Shown here piece by piece: positions 1-7,580 of a stretch of 17,564 bases of DNA. Made by a program: the position numbers and the translations under genes. Below the pieces are notes generated by a model. That model saw nothing but the letters and a program-made list of their open reading frames with translations. It searched no databases and was not told the origin of the DNA. Each line of letters begins with the position of its first letter. The first letter of the stretch is position 1. Source of the DNA: JAZGDL01 sp036477795 (GTDB lineage Bacteria > Planctomycetota > Phycisphaerae > UBA1845); NCBI GenBank assembly GCA_036477795.1, contig JAZGDL010000217.1, positions 1-17,564 on the forward strand, in the 5' to 3' direction.

Positions 1-1218
1 TTCCCGGGTGTGATAGCCGGCGACACGGAGTGCCTGGACAAGATTCGGGCGGCGGGGCGCCTGCCCATCGACGGGCATGCCCCCGGTTTGAGCGGCAAGG
101 ACCTGTGCGCCTACGCGGTGACCGGCGTGGCCAGCGATCACGAATGCACCACCGCTGATGAAGCTCGCGAGAAGCTGCGCCAGGGCTTTCACATCATGAT
201 CCGGGAGGGGAGCGTGGCTCGAAATCTCGACGCATTGCTGCCGGTGGTGCGCCCTGATAATGTCGATCGTTTCATGTTTGTGACCGACGACAAGGATGTT
301 GAGGACCTGCACCACGAGGGGCACATCGATTGCATGGTACGGCGGGCCATCGCCGCTGGTATCAACCCCATCCATGCCATCAAGATGGCTTCCTACAACG
401 CGGCGCGTTATTTCGGGCTCGATGGTTTCGGCGCGATCGCCCCGGGAAAGGTTGCCTCAATCGCGGTGTTGAAAGACTTGAAGGACTGCCGTGTCACACG
501 GGTTTATCACCTGGGCAAGCTGGTGGCGCTGGACGGGATGGCCATCGACCGCGACGTGGGCCGGCGCAAGGGGCACATCCTGCGAAGCAGCATGAACGTT
601 CAGTGGATTGAGTGTAAAAACTTCGAGATCAAAGTGAGCGGCCGCGACGCGTATGACGTGCATGTCATCAAAGTTTTGGAGGATCGCGTCGATACCGAAC
701 GTTCCATCGAGCGAATTGACGCCGCTGACGGGCTACTGTGCGCCGATCCCAAGCGGGACCTGGCCAAGATCACCGTGCTCGAAAGGCATCAGTCGAGCGG
801 GAACATCGGCCTGGGATTCGTTCGCGGATTCGGGCTGTCATCCGGCGCCATCGCGTCCTCGGTCAGTCACGATGCCCATAATCTGGTGGTCGCCGGAACG
901 AACGATCGCGACATGTACACGGCTGCCGTCCATCTGGTGAAGATTCGCGGGGGCTTCTGCGTTGTCGACGATGGCAAGGTGTTGGCCGACGTCCCGCTGC
1001 CTATCGCCGGTTTGATGAGCAACGTGGACGCCGACACGTTGAAAAAGCAATTGGGCAAGCTGCACGAAGCGGCGGCCACCTTGAACGTGAAGCTCCGGCG
1101 GCCTTTCATGGCGCTTTCGTTCCTTTGCCTGTCCGTCATCGGCAAGCTCAAGGTCACCGATCAGGGACTGGTCGACGTGGACCGGTTCAAGCTGATCGGT
1201 CTGGTAGCGGTACCGTAG
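1..1218 (+). CDS. ade: Adenine deaminase, C-terminal part (5' end outside window)
   Basis: This reading frame is open from the first base, so the gene starts upstream. About 405 residues are visible of a family usually near 580-600. Adenine deaminase (amidohydrolase superfamily, cytoplasmic, metal-dependent) converts adenine to hypoxanthine plus ammonia in purine salvage. The visible part carries the later metal/active-site motifs: DGHAPG (H about residue 26), ASDHE (H about 47) and FVTDD (D96/D97). The amidohydrolase closing strand GAIAPGKVASIAVL follows, and then the adenine-deaminase-specific C-terminal domain with SVSHDAHNLVVAGTND near bases 860-905. The N-terminal HxH metal site lies outside the window. 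The 57-base gap to the next gene contains a short dyad repeat. No functional link to the neighbours is evident. The family call is firm from these motifs; exact substrate preference is not provable here. Confidence 0.93.
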   Translation, partial: FPGVIAGDTECLDKIRAAGRLPIDGHAPGLSGKDLCAYAVTGVASDHECTTADEAREKLRQGFHIMIREGSVARNLDALLPVVRPDNVDRFMFVTDDKDVEDLHHEGHIDCMVRRAIAAGINPIHAIKMASYNAARYFGLDGFGAIAPGKVASIAVLKDLKDCRVTRVYHLGKLVALDGMAIDRDVGRRKGHILRSSMNVQWIECKNFEIKVSGRDAYDVHVIKVLEDRVDTERSIERIDAADGLLCADPKRDLAKITVLERHQSSGNIGLGFVRGFGLSSGAIASSVSHDAHNLVVAGTNDRDMYTAAVHLVKIRGGFCVVDDGKVLADVPLPIAGLMSNVDADTLKKQLGKLHEAAATLNVKLRRPFMALSFLCLSVIGKLKVTDQGLVDVDRFKLIGLVAVP

Positions 1219-1223
1219 AAATG

Positions 1224-1245
1224 TGGTCCGCACGGCGGGCCCTAC
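1224..1245. repeat. Short dispersed dyad, family E
   Basis: Between ade and the next gene lies GGTCCGC-ACG-GCGGGCC (1225-1241). It is a 7-bp imperfect inverted repeat with one G-T wobble and a 3-base loop, followed by CTAC. From memory, GGTCCGC...GCGGACC-CTAC elements are dispersed in planctomycete genomes, but I cannot verify that here. There is no T-run, so it is not a typical terminator. Confidence 0.4.
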
Positions 1246-1275
1246 ACCTTAGGATTCCGGAGGGAGCCAACCAAC

Positions 1276-2856
1276 ATGAGATCATCGTTTGCCATATTAA
1301 TCGCCGTTTATTTCGTCTCGGCGGTGATGCAGACCGGCAGCTTTGCAGAGCAGGTTGCGGTGGTGATAGACGGCACGTCCGACGATTGGGACGGAGTGAG
1401 CCCAGCATACAGTGATACCGCGGGTGACGGCGGCGGCAACGGGGTCGATCTGGGCCGCATGTGGGTCGCCGACGACAATCGCTTTTTATTCCTGCGCGTT
1501 GAGCTCGGTGTCGAAATGGACGTCTCCGAGAACAACGACCTGATCCTTTATCTGGACACCGACGACAACAGCGGCACGGGGCTTTCCATTGGCGGCATCG
1601 GCGCGGAGCTGGAGTGGCGGCTGGGTGACCGGCAGGGAACCTATCGCTTCGGCGGCAGTTCGACTTCCGTTTCCCATGATGATATTCGCTTTCGTTCGGG
1701 ACCGACGGTCACGGCGCTCGAGTTTGAACTGGCCTTCGGGCGCGACACCTTGCCGGACGGCGTCCATCCGCTGTTTCTCGGTCCGCAGGTGCGGATCCTG
1801 CTGATCGACACCGCCGGTGGTGATCAGTTGCCCGATGCCGGCGACACTTTGGCCTACACTTTTGATCTGGACGTCCTGCCCCCGGATACGCCCATTCCGC
1901 TTGAACGCCAACAGCCCGGCGACATGCGTATCATTACTTACAATGTGCTGAACGATTCACCGTGGTCCTCCGGTCTTGAGCCGTCCTTCGGGGCCCAGTT
2001 TGCCGCAGTGTCCCCGGACATCCTTAATTTTCAGGAGATCAGAAACCACTCGGTCCAGGACACCATCGATCTGGTCGCCACCTGGGTGCCGTTGGCGGAT
2101 GGTGAAACCTGGGAAGGGGCCGGCAACAACGACGTCCAGACCATCAGCCGCTTTCCCATCCAGGATTCCTGGCCCGTGGACGGAAACATGGCCGTCTTGA
2201 TTGACACCGGTTCGGTCTTGCAGGGCAGTAAGCTGCTGATCATCAACGTTCACCTGCCGTGTTGCTCGAATGACGCCGGCCGGCGGGCGGAGGTGGACCG
2301 GATTCTGTCGTTCATCCGAGAGGCCAAGACGCCCGGCGGATCCCTCGAGCTCGACGCCGACACGCCCATCATCATCACCGGCGATACCAATTTCGTCGGC
2401 CAGGTCCAGCAGCTTACCTCGGTACTCACCGGCGACATCATCAATGAGTCGCTCCACGGGCCGGATTTCGTGCCGGACTGGGACGGCAGTGATCTGGCCA
2501 ATCTCATCTCCCGTCAGACCGAAAAGCGGATGGCCTACACCTGGCGGCGCGATTCCAGCACTTTTGCGCCGGGACAGCTTGATTACTTCATCTACACTGA
2601 TTCAGTGCTTGAGGTCGGCAATCACTATTTGCTATATACGCCGGAGATGTCAGAGGAAGTGTTGCAAGCCCACAACCTGCTCAGCAGTTATTCGTTGGCT
2701 TCCGACCATCTGCTGGTCTGCGCCGACTTTCGAACCGCAGGCGCTCCCGCCGGGCCGGTTCCAACGGCGTCGCAGTGGTGTGTCACCGTGACGGTTGTCT
2801 GCTTGCTCGTTTTGGGCACACTGGTGTTCAGGAGCCGCTGGCCGGTGACCGAGTGA
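1276..2856 (+). CDS. Secreted CBM9-like + endonuclease/exonuclease/phosphatase family protein with C-terminal sorting tag
   Basis: 526 residues; the start is chosen because GGAGGGAG lies 9 bases upstream of the ATG. Residues 1-25 look like a signal peptide (hydrophobic, cut near SFAEQ). Residues about 27-198 resemble a CBM9-like/DOMON-type beta-sandwich: IDGTSDDW opening, then W...DD..LFLRVE and LYLDTDDNSGTG. Residues about 215-486 are an endonuclease/exonuclease/phosphatase fold with the expected active-site series: ITYNVLN (N223), NFQEIRN (E254), NVHLPC (H326), GDTNF (D370, N372), QLDYF (D436) and SDHLL (D477, H478). The tail VPTASQW (495-501) plus a hydrophobic helix and FRSRW is an exosortase-type recognition tag. 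It is probably an exported phosphodiesterase or nuclease anchored or processed at the cell envelope; the substrate (nucleic acid, lipid or sugar phosphate) cannot be told. Confidence 0.88.
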   Translation: MRSSFAILIAVYFVSAVMQTGSFAEQVAVVIDGTSDDWDGVSPAYSDTAGDGGGNGVDLGRMWVADDNRFLFLRVELGVEMDVSENNDLILYLDTDDNSGTGLSIGGIGAELEWRLGDRQGTYRFGGSSTSVSHDDIRFRSGPTVTALEFELAFGRDTLPDGVHPLFLGPQVRILLIDTAGGDQLPDAGDTLAYTFDLDVLPPDTPIPLERQQPGDMRIITYNVLNDSPWSSGLEPSFGAQFAAVSPDILNFQEIRNHSVQDTIDLVATWVPLADGETWEGAGNNDVQTISRFPIQDSWPVDGNMAVLIDTGSVLQGSKLLIINVHLPCCSNDAGRRAEVDRILSFIREAKTPGGSLELDADTPIIITGDTNFVGQVQQLTSVLTGDIINESLHGPDFVPDWDGSDLANLISRQTEKRMAYTWRRDSSTFAPGQLDYFIYTDSVLEVGNHYLLYTPEMSEEVLQAHNLLSSYSLASDHLLVCADFRTAGAPAGPVPTASQWCVTVTVVCLLVLGTLVFRSRWPVTE

Positions 2857-3080
2857 TTCCAAAAGAGCGTCCCCAGTTCCGCCCCGCCAATCCGAATCCG
2901 GACCCCCCAATCCCTTCGTCCCCACCCGCGATGTCGAAGTTGACGGTACACTCGCGCTCCCTCACAGTTCGATTGCCGGGTTGACGCCCGCAGTGACTTT
3001 GTCGTTTGGCAGACGCCGGAAGCGTAATCTCCACTCCCTCACCCCATACTCCGACCCACAATTCGAACGTTGACGCGCCA
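2857..3080. other. Intergenic gap between convergent genes
   Basis: 224 bases separate the stop codons of two convergent genes. I see no convincing ORF, tRNA or hairpin followed by a T-run. TTGACG occurs at about 2940, 2980 and 3071 in loosely similar surroundings (CTCCCTCAC nearby in two cases), which hints at a decayed repeat but is too divergent to define. Transcription termination for both genes must occur here or be factor-dependent. Confidence 0.5.
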
Positions 3081-4616
3081 CTAGCTGGTGGCCGTCGAGC
3101 GCCGGCGGAACTTCACCGTCAACCCGATCAGCAGCAGGGTAGCCAGCGCCACCATGCTCCATTCAGACACCGTCGGGACATCGCCCTCAAACTGGCAGGT
3201 CGCCGAGCAGCCGTCACCGTCCGCGGTGCCGCCGTCGTCGCACTCCTCGTTCACGTTGTTGCGAATGCCGTCACCGCAGAACTCGGTGACGCAGAACGGG
3301 TCGCAACCGTCACCGCGGTCGTTGTTGCCGTCGTCGCACTCCTCTGCCGGATTGCTGCCCGGTTGAACCTTGCCGTTGCCGCAAATCTCGCGGACGCAGT
3401 CCTCGTCGCAGCCGTCGCCGTTGGCCGTCCCGCCGTCGTCGCACTCCTCGCTTTCACCGAAGTCGTTCGGATTCTGCGTAATCCCATCGCCACAGGTGGT
3501 CGGCTGGCAGACGTCGCCGAAGCCGTTGCCGTCAGTGTCCTCCTGAGCTTTGCTACATTCTCCCGGGACCTGAAAGTTGCAGTCGTTGTCGCGGCTACAA
3601 AGTTCCCCTGGCAGCCCCACGATGCAGGTGCCGAGATCGGGGCCGTTGGGCGTCAGCGGGCAATTGTCGCAGACGTCCCCAACACCGTCGTTGTCGCTGT
3701 CAACCTGTTGGGGGTCGACGTCGAACCGGCATACGTCGCACGCGTCAGGGATGCCGTCACCATCACTATCGGTTTCGCACCCGTCCGGCACACCGTTGTT
3801 GTTGCAGTCGCTACACGCGAGGTCGCCCGTGCAGTCGGCGATCTCCTTATCGTCCAGTATGCCGTTGTCGTTGCAGTCACACCTGTCCAGCGGGTCAAGC
3901 TCATCGCATGCCGTTCCCGGGCCCAGCCAGGTGCCACCAATGGTGTTGATGCAGTCGTCTTCCAGCTCGTCGGTGCACGTGAACTCGCCCGGCGGACCCT
4001 CAAGACAGCACGCCCCTGACAGCTCAACCACTGTGATCGTCAAAGGTATGAAGCTGTCCGGATTGTTCACGGCGTCGATGATAGCGCCGCTTGGGCTACC
4101 AATGACGTTATTTGAGGCGTTTCCGAAGTACCTCAACGTGAAAGCGCCGTCTGCATCCACCGATGCTTCAAGCGTAATCTCAGCAACGTATCCGACGAAA
4201 TCGACGTCTTGGCAGGTGCCGTCCAAATGGCACCCGCTCACGTCCCCTCCCCCAGCGGCGGATGCCCCGGGGCTGATGCACGCCCCGTTGCAGGGTAAGT
4301 TGCAGGTGTTGAGAATATGGTCCGGGCGCAGGACATCAACGGTGAAATCCTGGCAGGTCAGTGAACTGCTGAGAGCGGCGGAGTCGTCGATTTGCAACTG
4401 AATGTCGAAGGCCACCACATCCAGGGCCGGCGTCGTGGTGCCGTCCAAGAGGACTTCGACTACGATCTGGTAGCCGGGCGCAACCTTGGGATTGAGCGGG
4501 TCTGACACATCGACCCCCGGCCCCGGCCGGGCCTCCATGAAAACCGTGGGGAACTGGCCCAGGGCCGGCATACATAGTGAACCGACTGCGATCGCACAAA
4601 CAGTGATCCGTCTCAT
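3081..4616 (-). CDS. Secreted Cys-rich DUF4215 repeat protein with cohesin-like domain and VPTVSEW sorting tag
   Basis: 511 residues from the ATG at 4616. That start is preferred because AAAGGAAG lies about 5 bases upstream and the protein then begins with a clean signal peptide (MRRITVCAIA...MPALG|QF, cut near residue 20); an upstream ATG at 4649 only adds 11 odd residues. Residues about 23-198 form an extracellular beta-rich region resembling a cohesin-type domain (VEVLLDG, VAFDIQLQID, LRYFGN). Next is a small GACCLEG...C...C...GGTWLG...C module (201-237). Ca-binding DxDxDG-type repeats follow (DCNDNGILDDKEI, ETDSDGDGIPDACD, VDSDNDGVGDVCD). Three DUF4215 cysteine modules come next (about 375-474: CGDG...EECDDG...GDGC...C). 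The C-terminal VPTVSEW, transmembrane helix and KFRRR match PEP-CTERM-like sorting signals. It is probably a cell-surface adhesive or structural protein; ligand unknown. Confidence 0.88.
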   Translation of the reverse strand: MRRITVCAIAVGSLCMPALGQFPTVFMEARPGPGVDVSDPLNPKVAPGYQIVVEVLLDGTTTPALDVVAFDIQLQIDDSAALSSSLTCQDFTVDVLRPDHILNTCNLPCNGACISPGASAAGGGDVSGCHLDGTCQDVDFVGYVAEITLEASVDADGAFTLRYFGNASNNVIGSPSGAIIDAVNNPDSFIPLTITVVELSGACCLEGPPGEFTCTDELEDDCINTIGGTWLGPGTACDELDPLDRCDCNDNGILDDKEIADCTGDLACSDCNNNGVPDGCETDSDGDGIPDACDVCRFDVDPQQVDSDNDGVGDVCDNCPLTPNGPDLGTCIVGLPGELCSRDNDCNFQVPGECSKAQEDTDGNGFGDVCQPTTCGDGITQNPNDFGESEECDDGGTANGDGCDEDCVREICGNGKVQPGSNPAEECDDGNNDRGDGCDPFCVTEFCGDGIRNNVNEECDDGGTADGDGCSATCQFEGDVPTVSEWSMVALATLLLIGLTVKFRRRSTATS

Positions 4617-4684
4617 CAGCGCTTCCTTTAGAACTGGCGTGCCCTCCAAGGACGACTACTTGCGTAACTTGCGTCCGTGGTCGA

Positions 4685-4716
4685 GCCCGAGTTGGTTGGC
4701 ATCAACCAACCCGGGT
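4685..4716 (-). promoter_or_regulatory. Hairpin in the 5' leader of the Cys-rich protein gene
   Basis: GTTGGTTG (4691-4698) and CAACCAAC (4703-4710) form a perfect 8-bp stem with a GCAT loop. After one A-C mismatch the stem extends with GCCCG/CGGGT (last pair G-T). It lies 69 bases upstream of the ATG on the minus strand. There is no T-run next to it, so an attenuator role is unproven; an mRNA stabiliser or a protein-binding dyad is also possible. Confidence 0.35.
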
Positions 4717-4797
4717 GGCCGGGGCCAGCGCTCGGGTGGGCGACGCGGTTGGGGTCATCCGGTTGTTCGGCCCGCCCGAGGTAGACCCGAGAACCCT

Positions 4798-4826
4798 TAC
4801 ATACCGTATGTTCCACGTGACAACAA
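4798..4826 (-). promoter_or_regulatory. Weak promoter candidate for the Cys-rich protein gene
   Basis: On the minus strand TTGTTG (4826-4821) and TATGTA (4803-4798) are separated by 17 bases. Each matches the sigma70 consensus only about half way. TTGTCA (4823-4818) is a better -35 but gives a 14-base spacer. The -10 overlaps the dyad ACATA-CCG-TATGT. If used, the mRNA leader would be about 170-180 bases. Confidence 0.2.
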
Positions 4827-4845
4827 GTGGAGGTTCATAGGGTCA

Positions 4846-4867
4846 ACTGCGTCATGGGCCACGCAGT
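4846..4867 (-). terminator. Possible hairpin after batE
   Basis: ACTGCGT (4846-4852) and ACGCAGT (4861-4867) pair with an 8-base loop, 45 bases beyond the batE stop in the direction of transcription. There is no T-run after it, so it is at best a weak or factor-assisted end of the Bat operon transcript. Confidence 0.2.
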
Positions 4868-4911
4868 GACGTAACTTCTGTCCACGACGCAGGTTACATC
4901 TCACGCACTAT

Positions 4912-5766
4912 TCAGAAGACCTCCACTTCGTGCTGGCGGACCCAGCCGCGGTTTCCGTCATCCAGTTCGATGTGAATCCAGCCGCCGCGGCGTTCGACGA
5001 TCTTGAATTCCACCCCTTCGTGAAGCGGCTGTTTGAATTGCGGATCGTACCCCTCGCCGTTTCCCTTGCGCACCACGACGTCGTTGGCCGTCAAAACGCC
5101 TTCCGTCAGCGCCCCTTGAGACGGAAGATCGACCGCCGCCGAAGTTCCCAACCCCACCCACAAGACCAGACACAGCAAGGTCACATATCCCAATCGCACC
5201 CGCGGCGCCAGCACACGAACCGCCAACAGCAGCCAGAATAATCCATACACCGCTACAGCCGCCGCCAGACGCGTTCTCAACGGCAACGAATAGTGCCACA
5301 GGAAAACCGTCTGCAACAGGGCCCGCTTGCCGCTCACTGCGATCTGATCGCGCCGCAGTGAACGGGCGAACCGCAGATTGGCTTTGAGCTGTTCGTCGTC
5401 CGGGGTCAACCGCGCAGCCCGGCGGTAATCCGCAATGGACTTGCCGATCTCACCGAGACGAAGATGGGCGTTGCCCAGATTGTAATATAGCCTGCCGTTC
5501 TCGATACCGGCATCGACCACCACCTGAAACTTGTCGCGAGCTTCCCGAAAAGCCGCCAAGGCATCGTCCGGCGCGGTGTTCAAGAGCGCCGAACCTCTAT
5601 CGAATGACTCCAGCGCCTCACTCAGCAAGACAAGAAGGTGCCGGCGCGCCGCCGCCCCCGAGCCGCGGGATTCATCCCGCACGCCCTGCCCAAGAGCCGC
5701 CGCCGCCGCTACGCCCACCGCCACAAGGGACAGCCGGAGTGGTTGTCCACGATGTACAAAAGACAT
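4912..5766 (-). CDS. batE: BatE-like TPR/SH3 membrane protein
   Basis: Last gene of the MoxR-Bat operon; 284 residues from the ATG at 5766. A TTG at 5775 overlapping the batD stop (TTGA) is an alternative, but it has GGAAG only 2 bases away, whereas the ATG has it 11 bases away. Order (ATG numbering): signal-like segment to about residue 27 (LSLVAVGVAAAAALGQ), a repeat-encoded linker (28-42), TPR-type helices (about 55-140, with YYNLGNAHLRLGEIGKSIADYRRA), two transmembrane helices (about 167-187 and 191-211), and an SH3-type C-terminal domain (about 215-284, with VVVRKGNGEGYDP and GGWIHIELDDGNRGWV). BatE proteins are thought to act as periplasmic scaffold partners of BatA-D. The domain order is the usual BatE one. 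Family call secure; molecular role inferred. Confidence 0.82.
   Translation of the reverse strand: MSFVHRGQPLRLSLVAVGVAAAAALGQGVRDESRGSGAAARRHLLVLLSEALESFDRGSALLNTAPDDALAAFREARDKFQVVVDAGIENGRLYYNLGNAHLRLGEIGKSIADYRRAARLTPDDEQLKANLRFARSLRRDQIAVSGKRALLQTVFLWHYSLPLRTRLAAAVAVYGLFWLLLAVRVLAPRVRLGYVTLLCLVLWVGLGTSAAVDLPSQGALTEGVLTANDVVVRKGNGEGYDPQFKQPLHEGVEFKIVERRGGWIHIELDDGNRGWVRQHEVEVF
5647..5682. repeat. Dispersed dyad repeat, family C, copy 1 (inside batE)
   Basis: GCGGGAT-TC-ATCCCGC (5665-5680) is a perfect 7-bp inverted repeat. With its GC-rich flank, 36 bases align to 6024-6059 inside batD with only four mismatches. On the coding strand it is read as VRDESRGSGAAAR, directly after the signal segment of BatE. 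Confidence 0.7.
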
Positions 5767-5771
5767 CCGTT

Positions 5772-7580
5772 TCAAAGCTTCCCACGTTCCAATTCGTTTA
5801 CCAGGCCCCGGGCCCGCTCGACCAGATCATCCTGACCCGCCTGTTTAGCGGCACCGTACTGCGCCCCTTCACACTCGCCCAGCAGTGCATCGGCCTGGTC
5901 TATCAAGGGCTCGGGCATGTTGCGGGCCCGAAGCTGCTTCACGGCATCAGCCCGCGTCACTCCAGCCGCCGGAAGATTGCAGCGGTCCGCCACGTAGCCG
6001 GTCACCGCCCCGGCGATGCGCGCCGCCGCCGCCACCGAACCGCGGGATTCACCCCGCGCCGACTGTCCGATCGCCGCCATCGCCTTCTTGCGCGCCAACC
6101 GCCGCCGTGCCAGACCGGTGTCACCCGCAAGCCGATCGCGACGCCGGCGAACCAACAGACAGATCGAATAGACCAGTGGTCCCGAGGCAGCGACTCCCCA
6201 CGTTCCCGCCCCCAAAGAGACCGTCTGCTGAATCAGATGCGTTTCCACATCATCGTAGTTGGCCAACAAGCCGGACCCGGCCAGCGTCAATTCCGTCCGT
6301 AGGCCGCTAAGCCCGTTGCGCTCCACTACCTGCGACACCGCCAGTCGTGTCGACTCCTTCACTATCAATGGGATCGGTTCGCTGCGGAGCGTCACGTACT
6401 GCTCCTGACGCGGATCAAAGTAGCTGAACTCGATGGATGGTATCTCGGTTACACTGTCGTGCTTGGCACGGATACTCTGGCTGAACTTCTTGACCCCGCC
6501 CGACACCGTGCCCGCCAGCGGCTCATGCGGAACCCGAAAGTCCGCCGTCAAGGCTTCCTGGTCCGCCAGCGACGGGGCCCGCAACTGCTCCAACCGTCCG
6601 GTGCCGCGGATGGTCAGCGTGAGCGTGATGGGATCGCCCACGCTCACTTGTGTCGGAACCGCCGTCACCGACATGATATATTGGCCGACAGCCCCGTTGA
6701 AGCTGTAAGGTTGTCCTTCACTCGGCGGGGCCTGCACCACGATCGTCGAATCCTCCACCACCGCCGAAATCGGCCGCGAGGACACCACCTCGTACCGGCG
6801 CCCCAACAGACTGAACCGGTTGCGTTGCACCCGCAAAGGATAGTTCACCACGATGTTGATGTCCCCACCGTGAAAGCCGCCCGTGCGCTCCGGCCAGACC
6901 GTCTGTTGAACCGAATAGACAACGTAGCGCTGGACTGCCCCGTCCTTGTCTGGATGCTGTTCCGCCCGATAGCGAACATCAGGAGTAGGGCCTTTAACGT
7001 TCTTGTGAAAAGGGCCCCATGAACTGCTCCGAACATCTACCGCAACCTGCCACAGTTCCGCACCGTCGATCCTGACGCTTCCCGATCTGAATGTCTTGAG
7101 CCAGATCTCCAGCGTCACGTCCAGCGGCTCACCCACATATACGGCGTCGCGCTGACCCACCAGTCGCAGAAACAGAAGATCACCCGCCTCTGATTTCTTC
7201 ACCACGATGCGCACCGGCGCCGTGCTGAACGACCGGCCGTCCGCCGCCACGACCACCGACGGAATGGTCAACACCCCGGCACGACGTGGTATCACCAAAT
7301 AGCTATAGGTGGTCGTATTAGTTTTGACCCGCCCGGAGGGCGTTATGCTGACGAACGATCGCGTAGAGCTGCCCGCCTCCCGAACCTCCGCCCCGTCCAC
7401 TTCAGGAAAAACCGGCCGATCGTGCTGCGCGGCGTTTTCGAGGATGATTTCAATCCGCACCGGCGATCCCACGTACGTCTCCCGCGCCGACACGGCAACG
7501 CTCACGTCCGCGCCCAGCGACACCTCCACCGCGGACCACAACACACCCATCACAAAACCGCACCGCGCCCGTCTAAACAT
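5772..7580 (-). CDS. batD: BatD-like multi-domain membrane protein
   Basis: About 602 residues. The ATG at 7580 is favoured because AAGGA lies 6 bases upstream; a GTG directly before it (7583, GTGA overlap with the batC stop) is the alternative. Order: signal sequence (to about residue 25, GVLWSAVEVSLGAD), then several BatD-type beta-sandwich repeats (DVSVAVSARETYVGSPVRIEIILEN; LFLRLVGQRDAVYVGEPLDVTLEI; IMSVTAVPTQVSVGDPITLTLTIRG). One transmembrane helix follows (about 456-476), then a cytoplasmic tail rich in Arg/Lys and Ala with helices like AVTGYVADRCNLPAAGVTRADAVKQL. This is the classic BatD layout: periplasmic Ig-like scaffold, one anchor, short cytoplasmic helical domain. The tail carries an in-frame copy of repeat family C (residues about 508-520). 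It overlaps or abuts batC and batE. Confidence 0.88.
   Translation of the reverse strand: MFRRARCGFVMGVLWSAVEVSLGADVSVAVSARETYVGSPVRIEIILENAAQHDRPVFPEVDGAEVREAGSSTRSFVSITPSGRVKTNTTTYSYLVIPRRAGVLTIPSVVVAADGRSFSTAPVRIVVKKSEAGDLLFLRLVGQRDAVYVGEPLDVTLEIWLKTFRSGSVRIDGAELWQVAVDVRSSSWGPFHKNVKGPTPDVRYRAEQHPDKDGAVQRYVVYSVQQTVWPERTGGFHGGDINIVVNYPLRVQRNRFSLLGRRYEVVSSRPISAVVEDSTIVVQAPPSEGQPYSFNGAVGQYIMSVTAVPTQVSVGDPITLTLTIRGTGRLEQLRAPSLADQEALTADFRVPHEPLAGTVSGGVKKFSQSIRAKHDSVTEIPSIEFSYFDPRQEQYVTLRSEPIPLIVKESTRLAVSQVVERNGLSGLRTELTLAGSGLLANYDDVETHLIQQTVSLGAGTWGVAASGPLVYSICLLVRRRRDRLAGDTGLARRRLARKKAMAAIGQSARGESRGSVAAAARIAGAVTGYVADRCNLPAAGVTRADAVKQLRARNMPEPLIDQADALLGECEGAQYGAAKQAGQDDLVERARGLVNELERGKL
6024..6059. 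repeat. Dispersed dyad repeat, family C, copy 2 (inside batD)
   Basis: CGCGGGAT-TC-ACCCCGCG (6041-6058) pairs over 8 positions, with one A-C that becomes a G-U wobble in the batD mRNA. The 36-base block matches copy 1 at 32 positions. It is read on the coding strand as ARGESRGSVAAAAR, the same phase and nearly the same peptide as in BatE. Confidence 0.7.

Larger units (their letters stand above)
4617..4911. other. 295-base intergenic region with dyads and long leader of the Cys-rich gene
   Basis: This region lies upstream of the Cys-rich gene and downstream of batE, both on the minus strand. It contains a tandem 9-mer ACTTGCGTA/ACTTGCGTC (4658-4675), a strong hairpin at 4685-4716, a GC-rich stem TGGCC-GG-GGCCA (4716-4727), a small dyad ACATA-CCG-TATGT (4799-4811) and a 7-bp hairpin at 4846-4867. 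The plus-strand ORF crossing it shows no protein-like features. No tRNA or other known RNA was recognised. Confidence 0.5.

Noticed and set aside
2930..3075. Loose repeats with TTGACG and CTCCCTCAC in the convergent intergenic gap
   Set aside because: Too divergent to define a unit; may be a decayed dispersed repeat but unsupported by eye.
3228..3450. Direct DNA repeats containing GTCGTCGCACTCCTC
   Set aside because: Explained by the repeated EECDDG codons of the three DUF4215 modules in the Cys-rich protein.
3006..4401. Long plus-strand ORFs (337 and 274 codons) opposite the Cys-rich gene
   Set aside because: Low-complexity Val/Ala- or Ser-rich translations antisense to a gene with clear signal peptide, repeats and sorting tag; they arise from its Asp/Gly/Cys-rich codon pattern.
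4486..4869. 127-codon plus-strand ORF across the leader region
   Set aside because: It begins antisense to the Cys-rich signal region and runs through hairpins and repeats; no ribosome site or protein-like pattern.
5604..6310. Plus-strand ORFs of 232 and 141 codons opposite batD/batE
   Set aside because: Pro/Arg-rich, no domain features, antisense to the Bat genes.
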